Numbered from the stretch's first letter, positions 1-10,909 are shown. The stretch is DNA of 64,000 nt from Siphlonurus alternatus (GCA_949825025.1 OX463784.1:3267668-3331667), one strand, 5' to 3'. Notes: a model not told the origin generated them from the sequence alone. Made by a program: numbers and translations.

Positions 1-451
1 TCCAAAGCTAGGGGAACCTAATCAACCTATATAATAAAATATATTTTAATTTCAGTATAGGCGTCATAAAGTTAGTGCAAACCTAGTGGTAACTGCAGAA
101 ATTACGTGCGTCTGGCGAGGATTGCTGTATATGATTAACATTGTAAATCATGTAAATGCTCTGTCAGCAGCCACAGCATAATTTTACAGAAATAAATGAC
201 AACACCATAATTAGTTGTCAAATACTTTCTGAGAAATACAAAAAAATATTTCAACTTCGTAAGTGATTTCTTTCCTAAAAACTTGATAATTTTTGTGATT
301 CTCCCCATGCTATATGTATTGCCTTATCCTCGATGCAAAGAGCAAAAATTTCAGACGTCAGCGCTATCTCTTGGACCTTTATGTCCTCTATATATATTTT
401 TTTTTCTAACTTACTTACTTTTTCTTATTTTTTGTCCACTTTTTGTTTCAG
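1..451 (+). other. Intron 5' of the paralogue's last exon (incomplete)
   Basis: Non-coding AT-rich sequence ending in a pyrimidine-rich acceptor (…tttttgtttcag, AG at 450-451). The last ~20 bases resemble the acceptor of the giant gene at 28020-28046 (both contain ttttgtcca before the T tract), which supports a common origin. A gtaagt at about 256-261 could be the donor of a small exon ending near 255, but no stretch before it resembles exon 2 of the giant gene, so I do not call that exon. Confidence 0.5.
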
Positions 452-802
452 TCTCAACTATCTGACATTATACAAGATGAGATGACTCCTGATGACAGAT
501 ATGACTACGTCAACTTAGCTAACTTACTTTTAGGCTTACAAAACTCAGTAGCTAAAGTGCTTTGTGACATCTATGAAAATTGTACATCTACATCTCAAGC
601 CAGCACATTGAGATGTGTGGGAACAGTTGGTACCACTGATATTGGTTCTACTGAAGAAACAACAGTTGGTAGCACTGATTCTGTTACAGAACAAACCACC
701 GTAACAATTGAATGTAATACTTCGTCAACTGTTAGTGGTTCAACAGAAACAATTATTACAAATACTGACCCAACAGTTTGTGAATCTGAAACAGTTACTT
801 AA
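452..802 (+). CDS. Last exon of a Thr/Ser-rich secreted-protein gene (short paralogue of the giant gene)
   Basis: An open frame of 116 codons plus stop begins directly after a splice acceptor. Its first ~50 residues (SQLSDIIQDEMTPDDRYDY…LANLLLGLQN…KVLC.IYENCTST) match the start of exon 3 of the giant gene at 28047 almost residue for residue, including the two Cys of the LC-x3-Y-x-NC segment. The rest is Thr/Ser-rich with short GTT/GST-type repeats and three further Cys (RC, EC, VC), ending VCESETVT. The stop at 800-802 is followed at once by an AATAAA. The exons with the start codon and signal peptide must lie upstream of the window. By analogy with the giant gene the protein is probably secreted. 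The family is not recognised. The shared module and same orientation indicate an ancient tandem duplication; this copy lacks the 391-aa repeat array. Confidence 0.75.
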   Translation, partial: SQLSDIIQDEMTPDDRYDYVNLANLLLGLQNSVAKVLCDIYENCTSTSQASTLRCVGTVGTTDIGSTEETTVGSTDSVTEQTTVTIECNTSSTVSGSTETIITNTDPTVCESETVT

Positions 803-806
803 AAAA

Positions 807-812
807 AATAAA
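807..812 (+). terminator. Poly(A) signal AATAAA of the short paralogue
   Basis: AATAAA lies 4 nt after the stop codon of the exon at 452-802. Such a short 3' UTR is unusual but possible; the fold-back element starting at 824 would lie just beyond it. Confidence 0.45.
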
Positions 813-823
813 ATCAGAACATA

Positions 824-1004
824 TTGAAGGGCATTCACAAAGCACTTTAACCCCCATTTTAGCCTCAATTTTTATCCCTGGTGCTAAACATGGTGCTAAA
901 CCAGGGGGTAACCATGTTGAGCTCCTAGTTTAGCACCATGTTTAGCACCAGGGATAAAAATTGAGGCTAAAGTGGGGGTTAAAGTGCTTTGTAAATGCCC
1001 TCAA
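824..1004. mobile_element. Fold-back (MITE-like) element, GGGCATTCACAAAG family, copy 1
   Basis: Two arms of about 75 bp are near-perfect inverse complements: gggcattcacaaagcacttt… on the left and …aaagtgctttgtaaatgccc on the right, around a short spacer near 905-925. No coding capacity. A diverged copy with the same ends is at 17252-17527. No clear target-site duplication; the flanking ttga/tcaa continue the inverted repeat. Confidence 0.8.
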
Positions 1005-3192
1005 ATAACTATCAACTAGCATTACCAAAGAAGGTTCGATACGACTCAACTCTTTTAAGGATGAATCTCAGTAGATTGATAACTCGCAATCGTAGCTCCT
1101 GACTGCAACAAGACTTGCAGGGGACTTAGAACTCACCATCAATAGGTGGCATATAAATTTTGAAGCGAATCTGTCATCAGTTTTGTGAAAACTGAGGTAG
1201 AAGTTTAACATTGGCCTTATGGACAAAAACTGGAAATGGAGCTGTTGTAAGAGAACTGCAAGACTGAATTTGCTCAAACCATATTATAAGTTTTAGAAAA
1301 TTCTCAATTTTTTTAAAATTTATTTCATTCAATTTGTTTGCAGGGAAATATTCTTTTACTCCGAAGTAACTGAGATTTATCTTTAAAGTGGGAAAAAAAT
1401 TGTAAAACATTGCCTTAAAAATTCTGACAAAAAAAAATTAATCCTAAGACACCCAGCAATGTATTTCCGCAAAAAGAAATGACGAGAATAACTTTTTTTT
1501 AAATTTTGATTTAAATAGCGGGTTTTTTCGACCCTTACCCCCCCCCGCCCTTAATTGGTAATACGTGTGAAAAAATTCCTTGGTAATGCTAGCGTTAATG
1601 GTTGTTATATATGTTTTTAAGGTATAAAAATAAATATATCTTACAGCTTTATTGTTGTAGGCATTACATCATTAAAGACAAAAGCTGTATATTATTTGGG
1701 AGTTAAAATTTTAAGTGGAGGATAGGAGATAACTGGGGACAACAAATTTATGTACCTTCTCTAGCGAAAGCCCCAACAAATTTCTCAACATGAAACAAAT
1801 TTAATTTTGGGATCAAAATTCAATTAATTTATTTTATATACAATTCCCAATACAAGCTAGATACACACAAAACAACATATGGTATAATAATTGGTATTCA
1901 AGGCAGATTATGTTCAAAATTGTTTTAAGAGCCCTTTTTTGCAAAATTATATTTCAAAAGTCGTCAATGGAAGTTATACTTTACATGATAAAACAAAAAC
2001 TTAAAAAAGAGTGATAGTAAAACGCATTCCAGTGATTTATTTCACATTTCTTGATAAAAGTATCGTTGCAACATAAACATTACACCAGCAATAATATTCA
2101 GTGTTACTGATAAAAGTAGTACATAATAATATGTCATAAAATGGAGCTAAATTTATAAAATGACAAAAAAACTACAATGCTGTAAGGAAGGTATTTTTTT
2201 TACTTTCAATGACAATTTTTCAAATTAATTGAAATTCAAGTTATTTTAACAACAACAAATACAAGCCTGTGTCTTGTTATGTTTAAATTTTATATTTTTG
2301 TTATATGTATGATTATCTCCATATGTCTTAATTTGCTGTTTGTGAAACATTTGTATAAAAAAATAATAAATAAAGAATAAAAAATTAAGTTGTAAAATCA
2401 ACCAATCACATTTTATGCATGTATATGGATACAATTGTAACACGTATTTGAGCATATTATTTGTAATAACCTGGACACCTTTCTAAGTTGATGTAATAAA
2501 ATATATAAATAATACACAGTTCCTTCATGTGACTAAGATTTTTTATTATTGTTTTACTTTATTGTACATACATGCGTAAGAAGATAGTATTCAGTAAAAA
2601 TTAAGTATTATATAAAATATAAAGCAAATAAGTTTCTTAAAAAATATTAACAATATCTCCTTTCCATAAATTGCAAGAAAATATAATTAAATTATTACAT
2701 TTTGATTCTGTAAATATTATTTTTATTATTCTTTTAATGTAAAAAATCAACAATTCTATAACTTTATTATAATTATAAATACAAATTTATATACTTATAA
2801 ATTAAAGAATCATTTATAAATTATTTATTCAATTTACTTATAAATTAAGAAACATTGCAAGGCAATGTTAATGATATATTGATATAGAAAAAAAATTATA
2901 AGTCAGAATTATCTTTACAGCAGAAAAAAATATAAATCAACGAGAATTCATTGCCAGGAAAAATCAGATATTATCATATTAATCAGTTAATAATATTTCA
3001 TAGTGAATTTATAAGTTTAAAATATTTATTTTCTATTATAGGTTGACCAAATTATTAACAATTTTCTTATTTGTTTAAGAGCTGTTTTATAATTTATAAT
3101 TAATTTGCACTGCAGCACGACTAGTTTATTATATCCTTGCATTAATTAAAATTCAATACTAAGAAATGTCATAATCAAAATAAATAAAATAT
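1005..3192. other. Gene-free AT-rich stretch
   Basis: About 2.2 kb of AT-rich DNA with homopolymer runs and a C-tract near 1540. Reading frames here are short and have no recognisable protein features. I see no RNA gene, no clear inverted repeat and no SINE head. Confidence 0.6.
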
Positions 3193-3267
3193 TGACGGTG
3201 AGCACTGAAGGGTCTGGGCGTGAGTCTGCCTGGAGCCGCAGTCAGTGCAGATCTTGGTGGTAGTAGC
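3193..3267 (+). pseudogene. Dispersed fragment resembling 28S rRNA
   Basis: About 75 bp ending gcagatcttggtggtagtag, which I recognise as a highly conserved eukaryotic large-subunit rRNA segment. The preceding gggcgtgagtctgcctggagccgcagtcag also reads like the adjoining rRNA sequence. It is abruptly flanked by AT-rich DNA, so it is an isolated fragment, not an rDNA unit. It could be a retroposed rRNA piece or part of a 28S-derived SINE. Confidence 0.6.
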
Positions 3268-3368
3268 TTAAATTTATTTGCAAAAAGTAAAAATATATTT
3301 GCAGGTTTTAAAATGATATCATTTAATAATTAAAAAGGAAAAACCAAGTCTTGTTGTTTAAAAATTAA

Positions 3369-3770
3369 GCGTAGCGCAGTGCAAACGGTTATTTTTAGGT
3401 TACCGAAGTCAAGCTACATCGAACGAGGTTAGTACTTGGATGGGTGACCACTTGAAGAAAAAATTACATTGCTTTCTCCCTGGGGTAAATTCGTCTCGCT
3501 TTCCACCCAGTGCAGTGATACACTTGTGTGTGGTTCTCCAGGCTTTGGACATCACTTTGGTCCATTGAGAAAAAGAAATAGTAGAGGTGTCCGTCCTGAC
3601 TTAGGTTTTTCACGGTTCCCTCAGTCTCATCTCAGTGAATGCTGGGAAGCGTAACAAGCCATGACAACCATCTTTTATCTACCTTAATTATCCATTCTCA
3701 TTACCGGCATTTCCCTATACCTTAAGCTGTAAGCTCTTATAGGGGTGTATCCTAATAAAATAAAAAAAAG
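3369..3770 (+). mobile_element. 5S-rRNA-derived SINE, subfamily A
   Basis: The head matches the internal promoter of 5S rRNA: ttaccgaagtcaagctacatc, then ggttagtacttggatgggtgacc. The body contains ctccctggggtaaattcgtctcgc, a central ttccctcagtctcatctcagtgaatgctggg segment, and a tail ending agctgtaagctcttataggggtgtatcc followed by an A-rich end. Same order as the copy at 21178-21557. The 5' 30 bp of the 5S-like head are diverged here. Confidence 0.85.
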
Positions 3771-3984
3771 CAGCAAAGGTAAAAGTCCAATAGTTTTCTA
3801 AACTCTTGTATACACTACAACTGTTTTTTTTTTGTTATGTAATAATTATGTGTTTTTTTTTTTAATAAAAAATAAAAAAATCTTTCAAATTGAATATCCT
3901 TTGTACGAAAAATCGTTCACTAAAATTATGCTTTATGTAATTTTTGCATGTTATGTAAAGCTGGTATTAAACGACACAATTTAA

Positions 3985-4137
3985 TGCCTGTATTACACGA
4001 TATTATATTTTTGATTGTTGTATACAATTTTTCCTTGCAAGAAAATTTCCTCTCCATGCAAACAAATGGAGATTAAGTTTTCTTGTAAGGGAAAGTTGTA
4101 TGCAATAGTTAGGAAAATTGTATCGTGTAATACCGGC
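3985..4137. mobile_element. Fold-back element, GCCGGTATTACACGATA family, copy 1
   Basis: The ends gcctgtattacacgata and tatcgtgtaataccggc are inverse complements. The interior is also largely self-complementary (tgtatacaatttttccttgcaagaaaattt against the right half). A second copy with the same ends lies at 63072-63208. Confidence 0.7.
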
Positions 4138-4261
4138 TTCAGCCGGCATGATTTCCTTCCACAAGTTAGCTTCTATAAATACCGCATGGGCAACCTGTAT
4201 GAAATTTTGATGCTTGGACAGAGAAATTTGAATTGAATATTAGCAATATTTTTTATTTTTG

Positions 4262-4470
4262 AGGTTCATGTTAGGGCTGCCTCACACAGAATATCATGAT
4301 TTTGCAGTGTATGATATAAAAATAAGAACCTATGTCATCAGTTTTACGTGAGCACACAGCTTCGTTTTGTATCGTATGACATAGTATGTTTCTCATATTT
4401 AGAAACATACAGTTCTAAAGTTTTATAATACGAAGTCATACGATGCGATACGAAGGCAGTGCGCGATCCT
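4262..4470. repeat. Diverged repeat with ATCRTACGATACGAAG-like ends
   Basis: Contains atcatgattttgcagtgtatgatataaaaataagaacctatgtcatc and later catacgatgcgatacgaag, weakly inverted. A related stretch is at 24960-25130 (aagaacctatgcaatcatgatg … tgatacgatacc). Probably an old fold-back element; boundaries are approximate. Confidence 0.4.
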
Positions 4471-4792
4471 CTTCAACCCTTTAACTCCCGGCGTACTTAA
4501 TTTTCTATGATTATAACGTCACAGTATCTTTTCCGTTAAAAAAGTGTAGGAGATATTGACAAAGTGTAACATTCGTGCTGCCACGAGGTGTAGATATTGT
4601 GATTTTCATGTATACTTATTTTTATTTACAAATATGTCTCTTTCTACCCCTCTCTCTTAATTCCTTATACAAACCTAAATGTGTACAATATTCTGATATT
4701 GATGTTCATGACATAACACATCCATCTAACTGCAGTAAGTATCTACTCATGACTAAGGGAAACGTGGAAACTATAATTTTCCAGATCACTTC

Positions 4793-5008
4793 AGGTAACA
4801 CGCCCAATGTTTAAATATCCCAAACATGAAAATGTCAGGTATAAAAATTCGATCTAGTTTTTAAAAAATTCATAAGTAAAAAACTTACTTGAATTAGAAT
4901 ACCTTATATATATTTTAGCTACTAATTCGGAATGTAGAGGAAAACATTTTTTAATGTTTTTTCATAATTTTCATGTGTGGGATTTCTTTTAACATTGGGC
5001 GTGTTACC
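4793..5008. mobile_element. Fold-back element with GGTAACACGCCCAATGTT ends
   Basis: Left end ggtaacacgcccaatgtt, followed by atcccaaacatgaaaat; right end atgtgtgggatttctttt aacattgggcgtgttacc. The arms are imperfect inverse complements about 40 bp long, with an AT-rich interior and no coding potential. Confidence 0.65.
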
Positions 5009-5498
5009 TTACCCTTAATATTGCCCTATACCCTAGCTGCTATCTTCAATGAATTTCCTAAGTCAAACGTGGTTAGCACGTTTTCAATAATTATTAAAAA
5101 TGCAGTGAAAATTTGTGACATCATGTTAATTGATAATTAATTACAATGTGTTATTAATAAGAGAATTTTTAAATATTTTATAACTTTATTTTCATTAAAT
5201 ATACCATTGGGTTTGGTGAATAAAATAAATTGATAAAAGTTCTTTTCTGCATCGCGATTATGGACACACGTGCCGTGACTTTTTGCGATATAAAACACGA
5301 AGCTGTCAGACACCATAAAAAATATTTTTTTTTTATTTCTATATACATCAAAATAACCTGTCAATAATAAATTTAAATGTCCTTGCGTGTTTCTAGGGGC
5401 GTTCATAACAAATTCAAGAAAATTCCATGTCTCAAAAATAAAAATAAATAAATAAAATGGTCAGAAGTTAATTTTTAATATAAATTATATATTTCTTT

Positions 5499-5724
5499 GA
5501 TCAAACCATATTGAGTATTTCTTCTTACTAATTACATACCACTTTGAAACCCAAGACCTTCCAAAACCACTGGAACCATCAGATATGGTCTGGGCCAACT
5601 TCACACCACTTTCGAGATCGAAACTTTAACTTGAGCGTTTCGCGGACTCTTCCGGAACGGGAGCGGCAATGGCCTTGCAATCCATCCCGGCATTTGCCTG
5701 ATGTGACTGCACATGAGGGAAACA
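5499..5724 (-). mobile_element. 5'-truncated 5S-type SINE, subfamily B (3' half)
   Basis: Read on the minus strand it begins in the central domain (gtttccctcat…gcaaatgccgggatggattgc) and continues through the subfamily B tail (cccgttccggaagagtccgcgaaacgctcaag) to ggtatgtaattagtaag…tggtttgatca. The 5S-like head is missing; the left neighbour on the plus strand is the composite fold-back element at 5725. Confidence 0.7.
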
Positions 5725-6325
5725 TGGCGACAGCGGCGATGCGGTGCCATTTTATCACAAAATCTGCGAAATTATATGCGAAAGCGAATTCGACACTGAA
5801 GCGGCGAATGTTCACTCACCGCTTAGGATTTTACAGCTTAAAGGCGGATTTTCAAGGGCGGCAGCAGCGACGCGGCGCCATTTGACGTAAAAGCTGTAAA
5901 ATCCTATGCGGCGGCGAATTCACCGGTAATCGCGTTAATTACGATGCTCTTTTTCTTTTAATCGCCCAATATGGCCGCCAATGGATATTACAGCAAGTGC
6001 GCTTTATTCGCGTCGCGTCGCAAGCTGGAAATCGCACATGAAAATCCAACTTAAGGCGATTTCGCACATGGCGATTTCCAGCCTGCGACGCGATGCGATT
6101 AATGCGCACTTGCTGTGATATCTATTGGCGGCCATATTTGGCGATTAAAAAAAAGAGCATCACAATTAACGCGATTTCGCTGCCGGAACCTGGTGAATTC
6201 GCTCGCCGCATAGGATTGCACAGCTTGTGTGAGAAAATCGCGTCGCTTTTGTCAACATCTGAATCCGCCTTTATACGTCAAAATCGCGTCGCATTGCCGT
6301 TGTTGATCATGAAAATCCACCTTTA
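5725..6325. mobile_element. Large composite fold-back element (GCGCACTTGCTGT family)
   Basis: An inverted repeat centred near 6045. The left half (aaaggcggattttcaagg … ggcggcgaattcacc … tttaatcgcccaatatggccgcc … gcaagtgcgc … gctggaaatcgc) recurs inverted in the right half. It is unusually GC-rich for the region, and many GCGAT/CGCGA motifs give it spurious open frames on both strands. Related pieces are at 56595-56762 and about 63337-63380. Confidence 0.75.
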
Positions 6326-6326
6326 G

Positions 6327-6440
6327 TCATGCAAATTTTTAACACGTATAACATAAGGCAAGACGTTGTATGACTATGACGTCACAGCATCTTTACCCTC
6401 GATTTTAAGGATATTTTCAAAAAAAAAATTAAAAAAAATT
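6327..6440. repeat. Dispersed ~110-bp repeat, copy 1
   Basis: The stretch tcatgcaaatttttaacacg … gtatgactatgacgtcacagc … ctcgattttaaggat is repeated with moderate divergence at 23737-23870. It contains a TGACGTCA palindrome. Nature unknown. Confidence 0.5.
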
Positions 6441-6584
6441 GTCAATAAATTACTCGAGATGCTCTATCCAAATATAATAATAAAAAATCACATTCAGTGG
6501 AAATCACATTGCATTGAGAAGTGCAAAAGATGCATTTCTTTAAGGATTATTGTCACCATGTGGTAATTATTTTTGGATGGTAAA

Positions 6585-6713
<129 letters not shown>

Positions 6714-7118
6714 TAGATCAGAACATAAAGAACAAAATGACAGTTCACTTTCTGAAGTAAAAAAAAGTAATTATTCAGCCCAGTTTTTGAGATTTTCATA
6801 TTTTTAGTTGAAATAGATGCTGATTTAACTTGATTTGACTAATAGCTGCCAGATTTCCTATGATATTCGCACTATTTATATAATGTATATCTTAAAAATT
6901 AGAACGACTTTTGCTTATTTTTTTCGCAAATATTTATGTTATAATGTAAGGAAGGTTTACTAGAATTATCAGAGTGATTCACTATCTCCTAAGACTAGTG
7001 ACAATTATCCTTAAAGGGGTACCAAAGTGAATACTTTTTTTACATGTTCGGGCAGCTATGAATTATTCTAATATTCCTGTGGCTCAATATTTACGTACGA
7101 TGCCTAGTTATTTTACAA

Positions 7119-7331
7119 TTAATTATTTAGTTTGAAAAGTGAGTTTGAAAACCGTTGGTTTATTCAAGCATGCCCGCGGCCGCAGCAGCCGGTGATACGA
7201 CAAGAAGGGGGCGGGAGGAGGTTCCCATGATTCGCGGGAGATTCTCGTCGTATCAGCGGCTGCTGCTGGAGCGCACATCGACTTGAATCGGCCAACGGTT
7301 ATCAAACTCACTTTTCAAACTAAATAATTAA
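7119..7331. mobile_element. Fold-back element flanked by TTAA
   Basis: TTAA followed by ttatttagtttgaaaagtga at the left, and tcacttttcaaactaaataa followed by TTAA at the right. The interior is GC-rich, with a further inverted segment (gccgcagcagccg…gtgatacgacaagaa against ttctcgtcgtatcagcggctgctgc). TTAA on both sides would fit a piggyBac-type target, but the element ends lack the usual piggyBac CCY start, so the class is open. Confidence 0.75.
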
Positions 7332-8160
7332 CCCTCGTAAGTTAGCAACATTAAACTTTTTTAAAAGGTCCCTCTGGTTTTAAGGAGGCACCAAGAATTT
7401 AAAGCTTATAACTCATTACAAATATGAGGTACGCACGTGAAATTTTTTCACAGTGCGCTCATATTTGCACTGAGTAGTTCATATAAAAACGGTTGTTCTA
7501 TAAATGCAAATATTGTTGTAATAAAACAATATTACGAATAGTTGATTCTCCATTTGATTTACATTGACCGCGCGAAGGGTCGAATTTTATATATCATGCA
7601 GGTAGCTGCCATGTGCCACGCGCGGGGCGTGTGTTGGGTGTTGCAAAAATGAGTGGCAAACCACTACAACAAACCACATACTAAGTACCTGATTCCTTTA
7701 TAATCTCTTCTTTTCTTTGATACAGGAAGAGTCTTAGGTTTTAATTGACTCTAAAACAATTTATTGATTCAATAGTATAATGTTGGTATGTAGCAGATAA
7801 ATAAAAATGTAAATACTTGTTATATATTATTATATGATTTCAATAAAAATTTTAATAAAAAAAAGTCATAATAAATAGATAACAATCAGTATAAAAATCA
7901 ATAATTATTTCAGAACTCTGAGTAAAATTTAAAATATATAAAAATTTATGTTTTTTTTTTTTTTAAATCCTATATATACAAAGAATATTATTGTACAATT
8001 TGTACAAGTAATTATAACAGGGTTCCACATACTAAGTCAACATGTATATTATGTATTAGAAATAGATAATCGTAATTTCACATTTTTTTCACAATGTCCA
8101 TCCCAATTAATTAATTTTTAATCGCCCAGCCACTCCCTCAATCCTCCCTTCTCACTAATA
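7332..8160. other. Gene-free AT-rich stretch
   Basis: No open frame of interest, no SINE head and no clear inverted repeat. A GC-richer patch near 7568-7640 is not recognised. Confidence 0.5.
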
Positions 8161-8162
8161 CA

Positions 8163-8226
<64 letters not shown>
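8161..8226. repeat. (TC)n microsatellite
   Basis: About 66 bp of TC dinucleotide with one TTTC interruption. It creates an Arg-Glu repeat frame on the minus strand that should not be taken for a gene. Confidence 0.95.
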
Positions 8227-8228
<2 letters not shown>

Positions 8229-8837
8229 CTCTCTTAATCTCTCAATCTTCTGTAAATGTGTAAATGTATCTATTGTAATTAAAGAATAAAAAATCTTCTT
8301 CGCTCTCTCTACCTCTACACCATGGCATATTATTATTATATGACCATGGCATACCCCCAGATAATGGAAAAGCAGAGAATGATGAAATGATGAAGAAGAC
8401 AGGGAACAATATCTTTCAATTACTATGCTTGCATGTGAAATATTTATAAATATGAACATGACATCACAATGTTTTGCTGATTTTCATGAAGCTTAATATC
8501 AGTTTACAATATACCGGATAAAACAAGAATACAAAACTCCATAGCTCATTCAAGAGTCTTGAAGAAAAATGAAATACATGAAAGAAATGGTAGTTGCCAC
8601 AATTCTTGTAAAAATATTTTAACATCTATGCTTTTTAACAAATTGCATGTGTCCAGAAATTATTACGCTATTTTCCAGTAAACATTCGACGGTACATTCG
8701 TTTCAAAAATTTCAACAGATCACATGTGCAACATATTAATTAATAATATATTTTTATTAGAAAATACGTGATTATTTTTTTACTGAATTTTAAAAATTTA
8801 TATGAAGAATTATAATTAAGCAAAAATTGATTATATA

Positions 8838-9163
8838 TGGAGTATTGACCTCAATTTTTTAATTCCCAGAAATGAACAGAAATTGCAAAGTTATGCTACC
8901 TTGATTATTTTCAGATTTTTTACATCAGCCTTGGAAGTATTTTTAAAAAATTATTGAATATCCTTTTTTTGACGTCACGTGGCGGCAACTCCTATCTTTT
9001 TTTCTTATGGTGAGACGCCTCATGACGTCAAAAAATGACTTTATATATTTCTTTTTTTTTAAAAAAGTTTTAAGATCAGTAAAAAATCTGAAAAAAATCA
9101 GGATATCATAACATTGCACCGTCTATCCATTTCTGCAATAAATAAAATTGAGGTCGATACCAG
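8838..9163. mobile_element. Fold-back element, GAGTAYTGACCTCAA family, copy 1
   Basis: Left end tggagtattgacctcaattt and right end aaattgaggtcgatacca. Inward on both sides come gcaaagttatgctacc / atcataacattgcac, then TGACGTCA-type sequence around the centre (acgtcacgtggcggcaac … catgacgtc). Same order as the copy in intron 2 of the giant gene at 27272-27594. Confidence 0.75.
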
Positions 9164-9653
9164 GAGGCGCGACTACACACTAGGGTTTGAAGCAAATAAA
9201 GATTGCTTCTACCTGCCTGCCAGCTGATTCCTTCCCACTATTTCTTCCCACTATAGTAGGAAGGTCAGACCTTTTCAACGTTATTTCATGTTAAGGGATC
9301 AGCTGTGATGGTAAGAGGAGAAACTTTTTTTGCCTCAGCGCGGAGGGTGTAGAAGAGCGGGCGTTAACTTTCCATGGTATATAGTTCAGTGGTCGATACC
9401 CTATTGCGTTACTTCCTGATATTTTTTAGGAATATTTTAAATTTTAAACCCTTATAACAGTAACAAAAGATAAGTTCTAAACAATGTGAATTCGCGGTCA
9501 TATTTAAATTATAAAATTAATATGCAAGCAAATATCCAAAGAGATTGTATTGTAATGACGTCCCTTTTACTTGAATCACTTGTTGTGTTTGAAACATTTT
9601 CAACTGTTAAAAGATTTTTTTTTTAAATGACACTTATATCATATATTATGCCG
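9164..9653. other. Gene-free stretch
   Basis: Contains a short direct repeat (ttcttcccactat twice at 9233-9257). Otherwise nothing recognised. Confidence 0.45.
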
Positions 9654-10136
9654 AATGGGGTACTGACCGGTATTTGAGTTAGCAATACTTATAGTAAAAA
9701 GTACTGTGAATTCTATGAAGAATGAGCCCTACTAGAGCACTCTAAGACAATTTGCTGATTTTATATGAATTTTTAAAACTTTTTTTGATGACGTCATAGC
9801 ATTGAATCTTAAATTGGAAAATGCATCAGTTAACATTGCTAAAATGAAAAGTTATTGAGGTAGGAATTTGAAACCTTCATTATTGTGATTCTAGCACCTA
9901 AAAACCTTGCAAATGAAGTTTTGGTTACATTCCAATATTAAGTATGGGATTTGGCAATGCTAACTGAAATATTTTTCCATTTAAAATTCACTGCTATGAC
10001 GTCATTTTTGAGAGGTTTTAAAAATTCATATAAAATCAGGAAATTGTCGTAGAATGCTGTAATAGGGCTTGTTCTGCATGAAATTCTCGTGCCTTTTGAA
10101 AAACTTGAAACTTTCTTTTTGGTCAGTACCTCATTG
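9654..10136. mobile_element. Fold-back element with GGGGTACTGACC ends
   Basis: Left end ggggtactgacc and right end ggtcagtacctc. Interior arms include gctgattttatatgaatttttaaaac and ttttaaaaattcatataaaatcag, and two TGACGTCAT sites lie at mirrored positions. The end sequence is close to that of the 8838 and 27272 elements, so this is probably the same superfamily. Confidence 0.7.
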
Positions 10137-10214
10137 CTATTTACAAAGACGCAATAAAGAAATCTTCATGCAGCAGGTTGTCTATTTTTTTATGAGAGCG
10201 TAAATCATAACAGC

Positions 10215-10216
<2 letters not shown>

Positions 10217-10300
<84 letters not shown>
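10217..10300. repeat. (GA)n microsatellite
   Basis: About 75 bp of GA dinucleotide followed by a degenerate purine tail. Confidence 0.95.
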
Positions 10301-10301
<1 letters not shown>

Positions 10302-10452
10302 AAGAAGAGTGACTCAGTGATAATATAAATTAATTGAGATGCACATAACTTTAAGGATAATAATATTAATAATTCAATTAAAACATTTCGATGTCTGTAT
10401 TTTTATGTTTGGAATATGTTATTTTTTAATTTTGAAGACTTTATCATTTGTT

Positions 10453-10909
10453 GAGCGTGGCGCAGTGCATTGAGTTATTATCGTTAGATCACCGAAGTCA
10501 AGCAACGTTGAATATGGTTAGTACTTGGATATAATATATTATGTATTGTGACCGTTTCAAGTAAAAATTACGTTGCTCCCTCCCTGGGGTAAATCCGTAT
10601 CTCTTTCAACCCAGTGAATTCATGCACTTGTGTATAACTGTGCCCCAGGCTTTGGACATCACTTTGATACATTGAAAAAAAGTAGAGGCAGACCTGACTG
10701 ATGAGGTTTACAACGATTCCCTCAGTCTCACTTCAGTATATGCTGGGACGGTACGCGTAACAGGCCGTGGACACCAACCTTTCTTTGGCTTCCTTTAACC
10801 AAGGAAATTGAGATCTCAATTTCCTTGCTTTAACCGTTCTTAATACCCCGTCTCAAGCATCATGCCAGTTCCTATATAAGGGCGAACGGCGTGTCCTTTT
10901 AGCAAAGAA
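10453..10909 (+). mobile_element. 5S-rRNA-derived SINE, subfamily A, with internal insertion
   Basis: Head gagcgtggcgcagtgcattg, then cgttagatcaccgaagtcaa and ggttagtacttggat. It is interrupted at the 5S C-box by about 20 bp (ataatatattatgtatt) before gtgaccgtttcaagtaaaaa. Middle and central domain (ttccctcagtctcacttcag, atgctgggacg, cgtaacaggccgtgg) follow. The tail is diverged and holds a perfect 26-bp palindrome at 10801-10826. The interrupted promoter suggests an inactive copy. Confidence 0.8.

Noticed and set aside
3415..3450. Functional 5S rRNA genes
   Set aside because: Only the internal promoter region resembles 5S rRNA; each copy continues into the same non-5S body and tail, so they are SINEs.
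5544..5885. 113-codon plus-strand frame and overlapping minus frame as genes
   Set aside because: They span a SINE fragment and the left half of a composite fold-back element; no protein features.
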